64,000 bases of DNA from Holothuria scabra (Eukaryota; Echinodermata; Holothuroidea; Aspidochirotida; Holothuriidae). The DNA is taken from positions 53,571,000 through 53,634,999 of the forward strand of contig CM074185.1 of the NCBI GenBank assembly GCA_037179385.1, read 5' to 3'. Positions within the stretch are counted from its first letter, which is position 1, and every line of letters starts with the position of its first letter. The translations under genes were made by a program, and so were the position numbers. Of the stretch, positions 1-64,000 are shown one piece after another. The notes below the pieces were generated by a model. It saw only the letters and a list, made by a program, of their open reading frames with translations. It was not told the origin of the DNA and ran no database searches.

Positions 1-54469
<54,469 letters not shown>

Positions 54470-54959
54470 CCTGTAAAGTATGCTGATGCAGCAAAATCCT
54501 TCCTGAAAAAAGACAATGGTACCGTCCGTAGGACATGTCTCCTCATCAGACTTTGAGTCTCTCTGGCTCTTACAGTACTGTATCTGTTCAGGTCTGACTG
54601 AATTTTCCAGCCCAAGTTATGGGCTGATCATTTCCTGAAAATATGAGAATATCATTAATTATTTTGAATACATTGATGAGTCTATATTGCACAAAAATAA
54701 TTAAAAGCATAAACATGATACTTTAATCGGTGTCTGGGTGTGTCACATTAAAAATTCCAGGCTAAATCATGTTCTTACATTTTATATAATTCCAATGTGA
54801 TACATGTACAGTACTATAGTCCCATACTGAGATGTTCAAGAGGTTTCATGCACATGCAGTATGCGGAGCATGGAATTGTTCACCAGACTTTTTGGAGTAT
54901 GGCCTGCTTGCAAAACTCTATGAACTTTGCTGTACTGGTACTAATGTGGAACACATGAT

Positions 54960-54991
54960 GGTACTGTACCATTGATGATACAGTACCATAC
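54960..54991. other. GTACTGTA hairpin cluster
   Basis: GGTACTGTA and TACAGTACC form a perfect 9-bp stem around a short loop; related GTACTGTAC/TACAGTA words recur between 54165 and 55160. Confidence 0.6.
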
Positions 54992-55588
54992 ATTACACTC
55001 AGCAAATTCACAATACTGTACACCTGCAGTAACTGATACTGAAGTACCATACTTTAACAACTGAAAGACTGATTACGTTTGAGCTATAATCACAAGTGTT
55101 CAAAATGTTTTTGGGTAAATATATTCTACACACTATAATTTAAAGGTACTGTACAGTACAGGTCACTTTACAGATGAAGACTGATGTCTGGCTAAGTGGT
55201 AACAGTAGGACCAAGATGAAGGACTTTACACTTATCACATTTGCCAAGTCTGAGACCAAGAAAATAACCTAAAATCCAGATCTTTCTGCAGCACTTAGGC
55301 ATCATCCAAATTGCTAATCTTCTTATAAAGCTTAGTATCATCTGCAAACTTACTTATAAGATGTAAGAGAGCTATCAATATTATTGATGAAAATTAAGAA
55401 AAGAAGTGGTCTTACTGTAGAACAGAACCCTGTGGTATTCCAGTTGTGACTTCTTTCCAAGAAGTGAAGCTACTGTACCATTGACAGGATCCACCATGAA
55501 GCCACAAATTTATCCAATCATTATAATTGCCCTGAACACCTAACCTACACAGTTTAATCATATGCCTACCCAATGGAACTTTATTAAC

Positions 55589-55839
55589 CCTTTACCGTTG
55601 TTTGGGTCCTTTTGGACCCAGACGGAGAGCGCGGCTGTCACCCATCTTTACTGCTTCACGCGGAGCTCAAAACTGCAAGTAGCTACCCGAAAATTTGGCC
55701 ACAACAACGAGAGAGACAATAGATTAAGGTCACAGGATCGATAGCCTACGGAAGCTGATGCCAGGCGTGCTATGTCCGCTTTTCTGCCCACTCCCAAGGC
55801 GCCCAAATATGCCCCGATTGGAGCCGCACCGGTAAAGGG
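55589..55839. mobile_element. 251-bp TTAA-flanked MITE, copy 4
   Basis: Same length and ends (CCCTTTACCGTTG ... ACCGGTAAAGGG) as the 27.7-28.7 kb copies, with TTAA on both sides (55585-55588, 55840-55843). A single copy without the 354-bp spacer, so it is an independent insertion that confirms the element limits. Confidence 0.9.
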
Positions 55840-56045
55840 TTAAACTCAAAATTTCGACTTTTAATCTCGAAATTTCGACTTTTAAACTTGGTCAAATATA
55901 CCCCAAAATTTGTGGAGTTTATGAATCTTCTTAAAATAATGGACCAGCGCACTTGCCGACTGCGCTACGAGCGCCGTTGCTGGTGGATGGTTTTCAAATG
56001 ATACAAGTACTGTCTTACTACGTAATATATAAAGGCATATACACG

Positions 56046-56835
56046 TATGTACGTGTACGTAACAAGTTAAAAGGCAAAGGAGGGTAAAAACCCCATAAGA
56101 TGCCCTATAGGACAGACCCAAACCAACATCTAATCCAAACAAAAATTAAACAAACCCAGTACAATCAGATCCTGCCACTGTCACGGTAATACTTTCGATG
56201 TTAATCTTGAAGCAATTGACTTAAGTGGAATTAACAACCCACTCAGGGAGACTGTTCCACTCATTGACAACCCTATGAGAGAAGCTGAACTTTCTGATGT
56301 CAAGTCTAGAGAAACATTTCACCAGCTTCTTATTATGGCCATGAACACGGGAATCAGCACAAACCTCTACGTAGTTACAGTTGGACAGAGAATCATTACC
56401 AGAAAGGAACTTGAAAACCTGCAGCATATCCCCCCTAACCCTTCTTAACTCGAGAGAAGTAATTCCTAGACAATTGAGCCTATCATGATAAGGGAGATTA
56501 TGCACATTGTGAATAAGCCATGTGGCCCTCTTCTGAACCTGCTCTAAAAGAAACTTGTCCTTTTCATAAAAAGGGTTCCATGCCTGCACAGCATAATCAA
56601 GATGTGGCCTAACTAACTGCTCATGAAGATTTAACACAATATCTTTAATACTGAAATTACTGAAATTCCTCTTGATCAAACCAAGCACCCTATTAGCCCT
56701 AGCAGCAGCTGCTGCACATTGCCTAGAAGGCTTCAGATCACTTGAAATGACAACACCCAAGTCTTTTCCAGAAGTTACATTACCTAGAACACTACCAGCC
56801 ATGGTATACTTATGGTATACGTATGCCTAGAGCCA
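56046..56835 (-). mobile_element. 5'-truncated CR1/Rex1-like LINE
   Basis: Coding remnant 56221-56802 plus a 3' UTR down to about 56046 (GGCAAAGGAGGG, CATAAGATGCCC). Upstream of 56802 the frame continues a few codons (KYT) to a stop near 56830, so the insertion is 5'-truncated. The same 3' UTR occurs at 45783-45965. Confidence 0.8.
56221..56802 (-). pseudogene. C-terminal part of a LINE reverse-transcriptase ORF
   Basis: 193 residues with features of the region after the RT catalytic core: V-T-S-G-K-D-L-G-V-V-I-S, RANRVLGLIKRNF, HEQLVRPHLDYAVQAWNPF, Q-K-R-A-T, R-L-N-C-L-G-I-T-S-L-E-L-R-R-V-R-G-D and the terminal FSHRVVNEWNSLPEWVVNST. The polymerase active-site motif (YADD) and the endonuclease are absent, so it is a dead fragment, though this piece is uninterrupted. 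Confidence 0.88.
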
Positions 56836-56989
56836 AGTACTGTAATTACACACGTACAGTAAGTTGCCGTACACATACGTATGCATACTGAAACTTACAA
56901 CGGGGTATATATTCCCACGTGTGCATACTGTATACCTACATATTGCCCACTCTAACTTCTACCTATGGGCAAGTGCAAGCTATTCTGCA

Positions 56990-58870
56990 TGTTTCGTATG
57001 GGACAACTGGCACATTCCACCGTGACGGACTCTTAATTGAAAGTAAAAATATGACTTCAAAGTAATATTATTTCTTTCAAAAGCACATAAATTCTCAGAT
57101 TACTACCTGAAACACTTCTGGATAACATATTTCATCATGAAACATTGTTTGATAGAGAAAGAATATTTATTATTATGAATTATTAATTTTTTAATTGGCT
57201 GTGACAGACTCTTAAAAAAAAAATTGCACAAAATTCGCATTTCACATTTTGTTCAATTTCTGTGACGTTTTTCAGCTAAGTTACTTGGTTCTATGGTTAT
57301 ATTAAGCTCATAACTGTTCGAAAGGAAGAACCTAAAATGGTTTTTAATTTAGGCTAAGTTCATGAAAAATATTGAATATGATATAAAGAAGGTCAGCGTG
57401 ACGGACTCTTAGTGACGGACTCTTATCTTGAAACCTAACAAAAATGCATTGAATTCAAGGCGATTTTTCCTTAAGATTTCTGGTGATGCTGCTGTATTAT
57501 GTTGCTGAAAATGAGAGAGTAGTTGCTTTAATGAGTATAATCTAATAAACAATTTTGAAATATAGAATATTCTTTTAGTTTTAGCAATTAATTGTTGTAG
57601 AGTATTAAAAGCATCAACACAGAGTCCCTAGAAGAGCCAAATGTATACCAAGTGAGGGTGGTATCTTGGCTGATATCTACAATGAATTAATCTTTCATGA
57701 GGAAAATATGAACTCCAGGGTATGTTTTAACTATCTGATTCTACCACAGATAGGCCAAGTGCCTTTTAACAATCAAAGCTGATATGCCTGCAGTAGTATT
57801 ATTAGTGATCTCTGATTTGTAGCAGAACCGGTACATCAGGAGACTACACACACAAAAATAAAATCGTGACAGACTCTTACTGTACATCTTCAAGGTGTTT
57901 TTTAATGCACTTATGCTGAATGAAAATGACCAAAAGCATGCTATCATATGTTAAACTAATAGAATTAAAGGACTGTATATTTAAATGGTAAAATTTTTTC
58001 AACTTTTTGAGAAAACCTAAAAAACCATGTTTTTGTGTGATGGACTCTTAATTAGATGCCTTAATTCTAAATACATAACCACAAAACCTAATTTGCATAG
58101 ATAAAATAAACTTTTACATACAAATATGAATTTTTCCACTTATGCTTATTTCAATGGCATAACATTTTTGCTGAACATATTTTTTGTGTTTTTGAAAAAA
58201 ATTACACAAAAAATCCACTTTTTTCATATTATAGATTTAAAAAACACTTAGACCAATGTTCACTGAACCATAACTTAATGTACATGTGTTTAAACATGAT
58301 TTTTTATGTTGTTTCTAAAAATTCAATGTCTTAGCTTTAATTTGATATATAACTTAACTCATTTCTATAATGTTGAAAAAATGCAAAAAATTTCATTTGT
58401 CATGGAATAGGCCAATCAGAGATTTCAGACACCCTGAACTTTAATTGAGTAAACTTTTATTAAATTTTTATGATCAAGTACACTATGTATAACAACTAAT
58501 TCTATTGTTGAGAAAATTCAGCTCAACCAATTCAATTATGAAGATGTAGGGCTCATTAATGTCCCGTGTTTTGTATGGGACCAGAGGAAATGTCAGTTTT
58601 TCTACCTAAAGGAGTTGTGCTTAAATTTTTCTATAAATATAAGTCTGGAGTTAGTTTCAACAACATATGTTAGAGAGACAACTGTTTTGGACATATATAT
58701 ATATATATGTATGTAAAAAATTTTCAGGAAAAGTCCTGAAAAGTTTTGCAGGAAAATTTTTCAGGAAAGCATTTTTCAGGAAAAGTTTTTCAGGAAATGT
58801 GGGTGGTGGAGTATTTTTAAAATGTGTAAAAAATGTGACGTTTTGTATGGGACATTTTGTCCTTCATACA
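56990..58870. repeat. AT-rich region with reiterated 14-nt motif
   Basis: GTGACGGACTCTTA or a one-base variant occurs at 57022, 57201, 57398, 57412, 57866 and 58037 (plus strand). A second word, T(C/T)GTATGGGAC, occurs near 56992, 58570 and 58845. Between them the sequence is AT-rich and non-coding. Not a simple tandem repeat; spacing is 179, 197, 14, 454 and 171 bp. Confidence 0.7.
58722..58800 (+). repeat. Short array of TTTTTCAGGAAA units
   Basis: Five to six imperfect units of 13-20 bp, each with TTTTCAGGAAA or a close variant. Preceded by an AT microsatellite (58697-58710). Confidence 0.85.
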
Positions 58871-59339
58871 CTACAAATGTATTTCTTCAGTCAATATTCC
58901 AGCACCAAAACAGAAATCTTAATTGTCTCTCCCCAAAAAACAAACTGTGTTAGTATTTAGGATTTCATGTAGGAAAAGGATTTAAAACAACATTCAAAAG
59001 CAAAATGACTGCTTAGTTATCTGATTCCCTGCATACAGTCCATACTTATACTTCCAATGAACACCATGTATGTGCATGCTGACGGTCCAGGGGTAAAAGC
59101 GTGAGTAGGGGGGGGGAGGGGGGTTAGATATAGATTGCGAGGAAAAGGTTTTGATTTGCCTTTCTTACTGTACCATCTGGGAGGGACAAGGTGACAGCCC
59201 AGGCTCTCACAATGTTTTCATAGACCATGTCTGATGTGCAATGGTGATTTGTATCTGTATTAGTGTTCAATAGGTTGGCTTAACACGTTAACTCGTAAGG
59301 GAACTGGTTTACCTCTAGAACAGAAAAAGAGACCACCTA

Positions 59340-59470
59340 TAAGCTTGGGGGTGCATTCACATATACCGGCAGCGGCAACGGCAACGGCAATCCGGCATAG
59401 CTGCTCACATATGACAGCGAAAATTATTGCCGCAAACGGTAAAAATTTTACCGGATGATCATGCTGACTG
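59340..59470. repeat. GGCAAC repeats and inverted CCGGCA/TACCGG words
   Basis: CGGCAGCGGCAACGGCAACG with inverted partners further right (TTTTACCGGATGA, TTGCCGCAAACGG). May be a terminus of an old DNA element; no firm limits. Confidence 0.35.
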
Positions 59471-60023
59471 GAATTTGAACCTGACAAATTTGTTCCATTT
59501 TCTGATTATCGAACATGGCAGACATTGATGAGGAGCTGATTTGTTAATGGCAACAGCGTATCTAATAGATCGGAAGAAAGGGTGGAAGAGGAAAAGATTT
59601 TTACAGCAGATTAATTAAATTTGACAGTAAGAGTGTGAACAAAACTTGAGCCAAATACTTTCGTGACAGTGTTATCAGAAAATGTGGGTGCTTGCCCCCC
59701 CCCCCCCCTGGAAAAAGTCTAGCTAAGCCACTGTTGCACTGTTGCAGAGGGCATAGATATACATCACACCCCTTTCACTACTGTACGTGTGGCAAGACAG
59801 ATCAAACTTGTATTCCTCGTTATTTTATTGGCCGTTGAACCAAGGTAAATGGTTGTTGGATAAACAAGGAAGGATTTTGTAAAAAAAAGAAATTAACCAG
59901 TTGAAAAACCTTAAGGTCAACACGTGAGGGGACAGACTCGACTCCCTTCCCCCCTTCGACACGCGCCAGGTGCCCCACTTTCATGGCCTCCAACTTTCAC
60001 GATTACGTGAATCATCTCGGTTA

Positions 60024-60999
60024 CAGCCCTATATTCCGACAAATTCATTATCGTCCCAAACGCATTTGTTCCGACACCACTATGTTCCGACACCCTTATG
60101 TTTCTACAAATATGTTGCTAACTTTCCAAAAATTAATGTTTGACGCCTTTGCTTCAACACCACAACCCCCTCCCTTTTTCCGACGTCCCTGGATTTTCGA
60201 CATCTCTATCGTAAACATGGTATTTTACTAGACTTGAACACCAAAATAACAAGGGGAGAAACATTATGAAAGGATGTCTGTTCGTATGTCGTGGATCGTT
60301 AGAAATGGGCCTTCACAAGTTGCACCGAAATACTGTTAAAATTGAAACCTGGCATATACATCCTAGTCTGAAAAATTGACTGTTTTGCTATGTTTTATTT
60401 TTTCGTTCAAAACCGACAATTTCTTTATTTTCAAACACAATTCATGACAAGGTTTGTGGTGTAATGTATGCAATGGTATGTAAGGCAGTCACCGTACATA
60501 CTTAGAGACTCGGCTGCCCGGAACAGGCTAACTGTTAAAGCGTCAGAACATAGAAGTGTCGGAACCACGGACTTCCTATACATGGACAGAACAATAACGT
60601 GCACTTTCAAACAGTAGATTATCGCCACCGTCTGGGGAAAAAGGTGCACCAGGATGGCCGCCGTGAAGCTATAAATTGTCTGATTTGACGACCGACTCTG
60701 TAACATTTTAAACAAAAATGAAACTTGAATGGGAAATAATAGGCCCTATCATATTTCTGCAATACGTGTAGTGATTTTGACCTTACGTTCCATTGTTTCA
60801 TAAAAATAAATCAACTTTCTTACAAAATCTCTTGATTTACTTCAGCAAGTCTAAACCTTCACAAAATGCCATAACAGACAACCATATGGTGCTACGTCTT
60901 TTCTCACATGAACGGTAGCGACAATGTACTGCGCAGTATGCTCTGTCCATTTATAGGAAGTCTTGTGGTCGGAACATAGTGGTTTCGGAATAAAGGGCA
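60024..60999. mobile_element. Candidate DNA element with TTCCGACA-type inverted repeats
   Basis: 60069-60091 and 60968-60990 are reverse complements at 22 of 23 positions (core CACTATGTTCCGAC). The outer words GCCCTATATTCCGA (left) and TCGGAATAAAGGGC (right) are also inverted. Further copies of the word lie near 60543-60564. No protein and no target duplication recognised. Confidence 0.5.
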
Positions 61000-61759
61000 G
61001 GGAGGCCTTCCCCAACTGCAATGGACAGGACCAAATGCGAGGATATGTCAATGTTCCCAGGTTCACTGTTCCCGTGCTTCTGTTCCCCGGAATCTTGGGG
61101 GCATCCACAATTCAGGGAACATTGACCCCAGGAATAACCAACCTTGTAGTCATCGCCGTCATCGAGATGTAGCCTACGGAAACGGGGAACTTTGAACCTT
61201 GGAAACTTCGGACCCTGGGGGCATTAAGGAGACCCCCTTATGTTCTAGACAACAAAACGTGAATAATGTGATTATAGCTGTCGGCCAATAGACCCATGTC
61301 ATCACGTTATGAGCGTTACCGGACTCGGCGCGTCGTAAAATGGCTGATATATGTTCTTTACCACAGAAGAACATTCCTGTTTAACATAACAACCAAGAGC
61401 CTTGTGACAGCAGTCCCCACAAATTAGTTCCTTATAATAATTCAGGAATGGCTTCTATCAGTCATTGTAGGCCTAGGCCTACAACTAGTTTGGCAACATC
61501 ACAATCAATATTCGATTTTTTTTTTTACTACTATCTAGAAAGTGAGAAAAATCATAAGAAGAAGTATAATTTTTTTTAAGGTAAGCAAATTTTCAAGTTT
61601 CATTTGATCCTCCCTTGCGGGAACTCGGCAATGCCCCAATTAAGGGGTATTAACGCCAAGCTGGCAATGCTAGTGTTGCCAGTCTCGTGAGACAAACTCA
61701 CAGTTTAACGTCTATGATTACGGGAAAGCAGATTAACTACAACCCAGAAAACTAGACGA

Positions 61760-61835
61760 CAATTTTGATGTCGGAGCTGGGACTTGAACTCACTGGAAGA
61801 CGCAGTTCATTACCACTGTACCACTTACTCCGGGA
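61760..61835 (-). repeat. tRNA-like SINE head remnant
   Basis: On the minus strand GTGGTACAGTGGTAATGAAC (box A-like) and GAGTTCAAGTCCCAGCTC (box B-like). It does not fold as a proper cloverleaf by eye, so a functional tRNA gene is unlikely. Different from the 240-bp SINE family. Confidence 0.5.
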
Positions 61836-64000
61836 ACTGTAAGTAAACTGTAAACTGCTTTCTCCTGTTTATGTCTGAACATTGCCCGCCATCTTTTACA
61901 AGGTTGTTTCTTTGTTTTTACGGCATTTTCCAGCTAATTCCGTTTGGGCTACCGTGATATCGTTTAACCTTTCGCTGGTGCTCAAACCTCCGAGGTAGCC
62001 TAGTACTTCCATGCTCAAACTTGTTCGTATACTGCATAAGATCTGTTCCAATCCGCGAAACTATCTCCATTTTCTTTCTATCGTTTATTTCAAACCCAAC
62101 GCAGCACCCGAATATACCCGCGTGTACGTGTTAAGCCTGCCACGCAGGTTTGATACGTCATTGACGACACAAAACTGGCGGAGAAGGCGGACGCCATTTT
62201 GATGGATTTAAATTGCTTTAAAATTTAAGAGGCTGTTCATATTTTCCAAGTCGTTGTGCGCGAAAGATTATTTTTAAACATACCACACATGGCAATGAGT
62301 GTACTTTTCAAAAAAGTGCATGTTTTCGCAACAAAATCATGGCTCAGTATTTTTGTCGAAAAAGCATGCCCAGAATGGCGTACGTTAGGCTATATTTTCT
62401 CTTCGCAAATTCAGTGTTGACCTATACCCGGAACAAAGCAGTGCAATCATCGCGACGACCAGCTTTGCAAATAATTTCTTTCCCGGGATATTAGGGTAAT
62501 GACATGTTGCGTGTGCAGTGAGTGTGGGATTTTATGAAACGTTGGCCATGAATATATAACCATTTGAAAGTCCTGAATCATACCACTAAAAAAAAACGGA
62601 GCAATCGTCAGAAGTTACGTACGAGTATAATCCTTGCTGTGTTAAGTATATAATTAACACACTATTTGCGGGCATAACAATTAATGACTATACGACCTAA
62701 TAGGGGAAGGCAAGGCTGATAATAATATCCGTCCCGGGCCCGCGGTGTACAGCATGCACTGCATGCTTGTCTGACACGTACCGCGCCGATTGAAAATTTT
62801 GGAAAACCTTTTGTCAATTCAAATTTAGTTAAACAATAACAGCTACACTACTAAAAATTAATGTATGGAAAGCTAAGCATGAGAAAAAAATCTCACGTTT
62901 TCAAAATCATCGCAAATTTACTAGTGTTTGAGAAAGGTGGTAGCGAATCACAAAAGAGCTGCAAGGAGCTCCCCGGCGGCCAAGCGCACATCACCAAAGC
63001 GTTCTGTCCACCTTTGATTTAGCGACAGTGTACAGATGCATTCCTACGTTACGATTTCGTGTAGGCCTACCGGTGTTCTACCATACAACAGGAAGGGCAT
63101 ACCGAATATCGATTTGAGAGGAGGGATTAGCGCAGGACTCCTTTGAACAGGAAGGGGTTTTGTGTTCCTTTTGTCACTGTCAAAAGGAGCCTCCGGTTCG
63201 CTGGCCATTGTTGTAGCATGGGCGGCAGCCTTTGAGAGGATTAGTACGCGCTAATTGAGGTTTCAAAGAATAGCATTAAAACCTCGATGCGGAGTTCACA
63301 CACCAATGCGGTGTAACATATATCCTAGACAGCACTGTACTTGTCTATTATAGCATGGCTGGCAAAAAAAGGAATATTTCCACCCTTTTCAGTGAGCAGT
63401 TTCATTTGAAAAAAAATGAGGTACGGCATTTAATTTTTTTATTAAAAAAAATCTTTCTTGCTCGTAGAAAAAGCGAAAAATCAGCATCAAAAGTGTACCT
63501 TTTGGTCAATAGCGTAGGGTGAGGTGCATAGTCCAAAACTGCCCCCCCCCCCCCACCACCACTTTCATATTTCTTCCTATGCCATAGTGACTGCATCATG
63601 CTAGTCTTAGTTAGAAGTCAGGTCGGACCAGGCAAAATAGGCGTATGTACCTTTTAAGAAAAAAAATGAGCAACCCATGTTCCGTCAATAAACATTGTAA
63701 TGCAATTTACTGTAGGTCTGTACTCAAGAAATAATTTATAGCCTAATCATGTATTTTTTTCAAGTCTGGCATACGTTACATCATGGACAAAACAAAAGTT
63801 ATGATTGATGGCTTACTGTTACAATACTACTAACAATACCTGCTATCAACGTAAATGATATGAATAGTTACCGTTGAGTTGGGGATTTCCCATTTCCTTT
63901 GCTATTTTTCTCACATGTTAAATAATTTTACTTTATCATGGTAATCATGATTTGTGACATCGTATATGAATGATTCCTTTTGGACAAGAATGACTGGTTT

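Larger units (their letters stand above)
54503..64000. other. Region upstream of the ABCC4-like start codon
   Basis: No coding gene recognised. Contains a 251-bp MITE, a LINE fragment, a 14-nt motif array, a candidate inverted-repeat element (60024-60999) and a CpG-richer zone at about 60-63.3 kb that might include a promoter or 5' UTR exon of the ABCC4-like gene or of a neighbour. Poly-C tracts at 59697-59708 and 63542-63554. I cannot place a transcription start. Confidence 0.5.

Noticed and set aside
54470..54502. Upstream coding extension of exon 1
   Set aside because: The frame is open, but a normal acceptor precedes it and the ATG at 54469 sits at the distance from KPNPL expected for ABCC4; kept as probable 5' UTR.
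61760..61835. tRNA gene
   Set aside because: Box A- and B-like words exist, but the acceptor and anticodon stems do not pair by eye; better explained as a SINE head.

Overview
This is a window from an animal nuclear genome: AT-rich, with short exons flanked by GT/AG introns and very many dispersed repeats. The repeat set (tRNA-derived SINEs, TTAA-flanked piggyBac-type MITEs, hAT elements with 8-bp target duplications, CR1/Rex1-like LINE ends, solo LTRs, tandem-core 'pearl/HINE-like' elements) and a protein clearly of animal ABCC4/MRP4 type suggest a marine invertebrate, perhaps a deuterostome such as an echinoderm. The species cannot be fixed from the sequence alone.

One gene dominates. An ABCC4 (MRP4)-like ABC exporter runs on the minus strand from a probable start codon at 54469 to beyond the left edge (last visible exon 527-772). 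I placed 23 coding exons. All introns have GT and AG ends, every exon joins in phase, and together they give exactly 1183 codons with no stop. The order is N-terminus, TMD1 (exons 3-8), linker plus NBD1 (exons 9-13), linker (exon 14), TMD2 (exons 15-21), and the start of NBD2 through Walker A and the Q-loop (exons 22-23). The signature motif, Walker B and H-loop of NBD2 lie outside the window. Two recent in-frame tandem duplications touch this gene: a 57-bp duplication inside exon 9 (19 residues before NBD1), and a 33-bp triplication that copies the 5' splice site of exon 17, leaving two usable donors and one dead one.

Layout from left to right: 0.5-5 kb, NBD2 and TMD2/NBD2 linker exons with a 925-bp hAT derivative in the intron; 5-12.6 kb, TMD2 exons; 12.6-26.5 kb, two large introns around exon 14, holding a HINE-like element (13.1-14.0 kb) and a nested stack of transposons (20.4-24.4 kb: an older repeat, a hAT-like element in it, and inside that a 1.54-kb solo LTR, a second HINE-like block and a second hAT-like element); 26.5-35.4 kb, NBD1 exons, with three tandem copies of a 251-bp TTAA-flanked MITE at 27.7-28.7 kb; 36.4-54.5 kb, TMD1 and N-terminal exons, with an 8.7-kb intron (41.3-50.0 kb) holding a HINE-like element, a possible plus-strand exon, a LINE 3' end and a second solo LTR. 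From 54.5 to 64 kb lies sequence upstream of the start codon, with a LINE fragment, another 251-bp MITE, an unexplained array of a 14-nt motif and CpG-richer DNA, but no recognised gene.

A recurring theme is that the HINE-like blocks carry seven perfect copies of AGGTCAAAGGTCA, the DR1 nuclear-receptor consensus, inside introns of this transporter gene.
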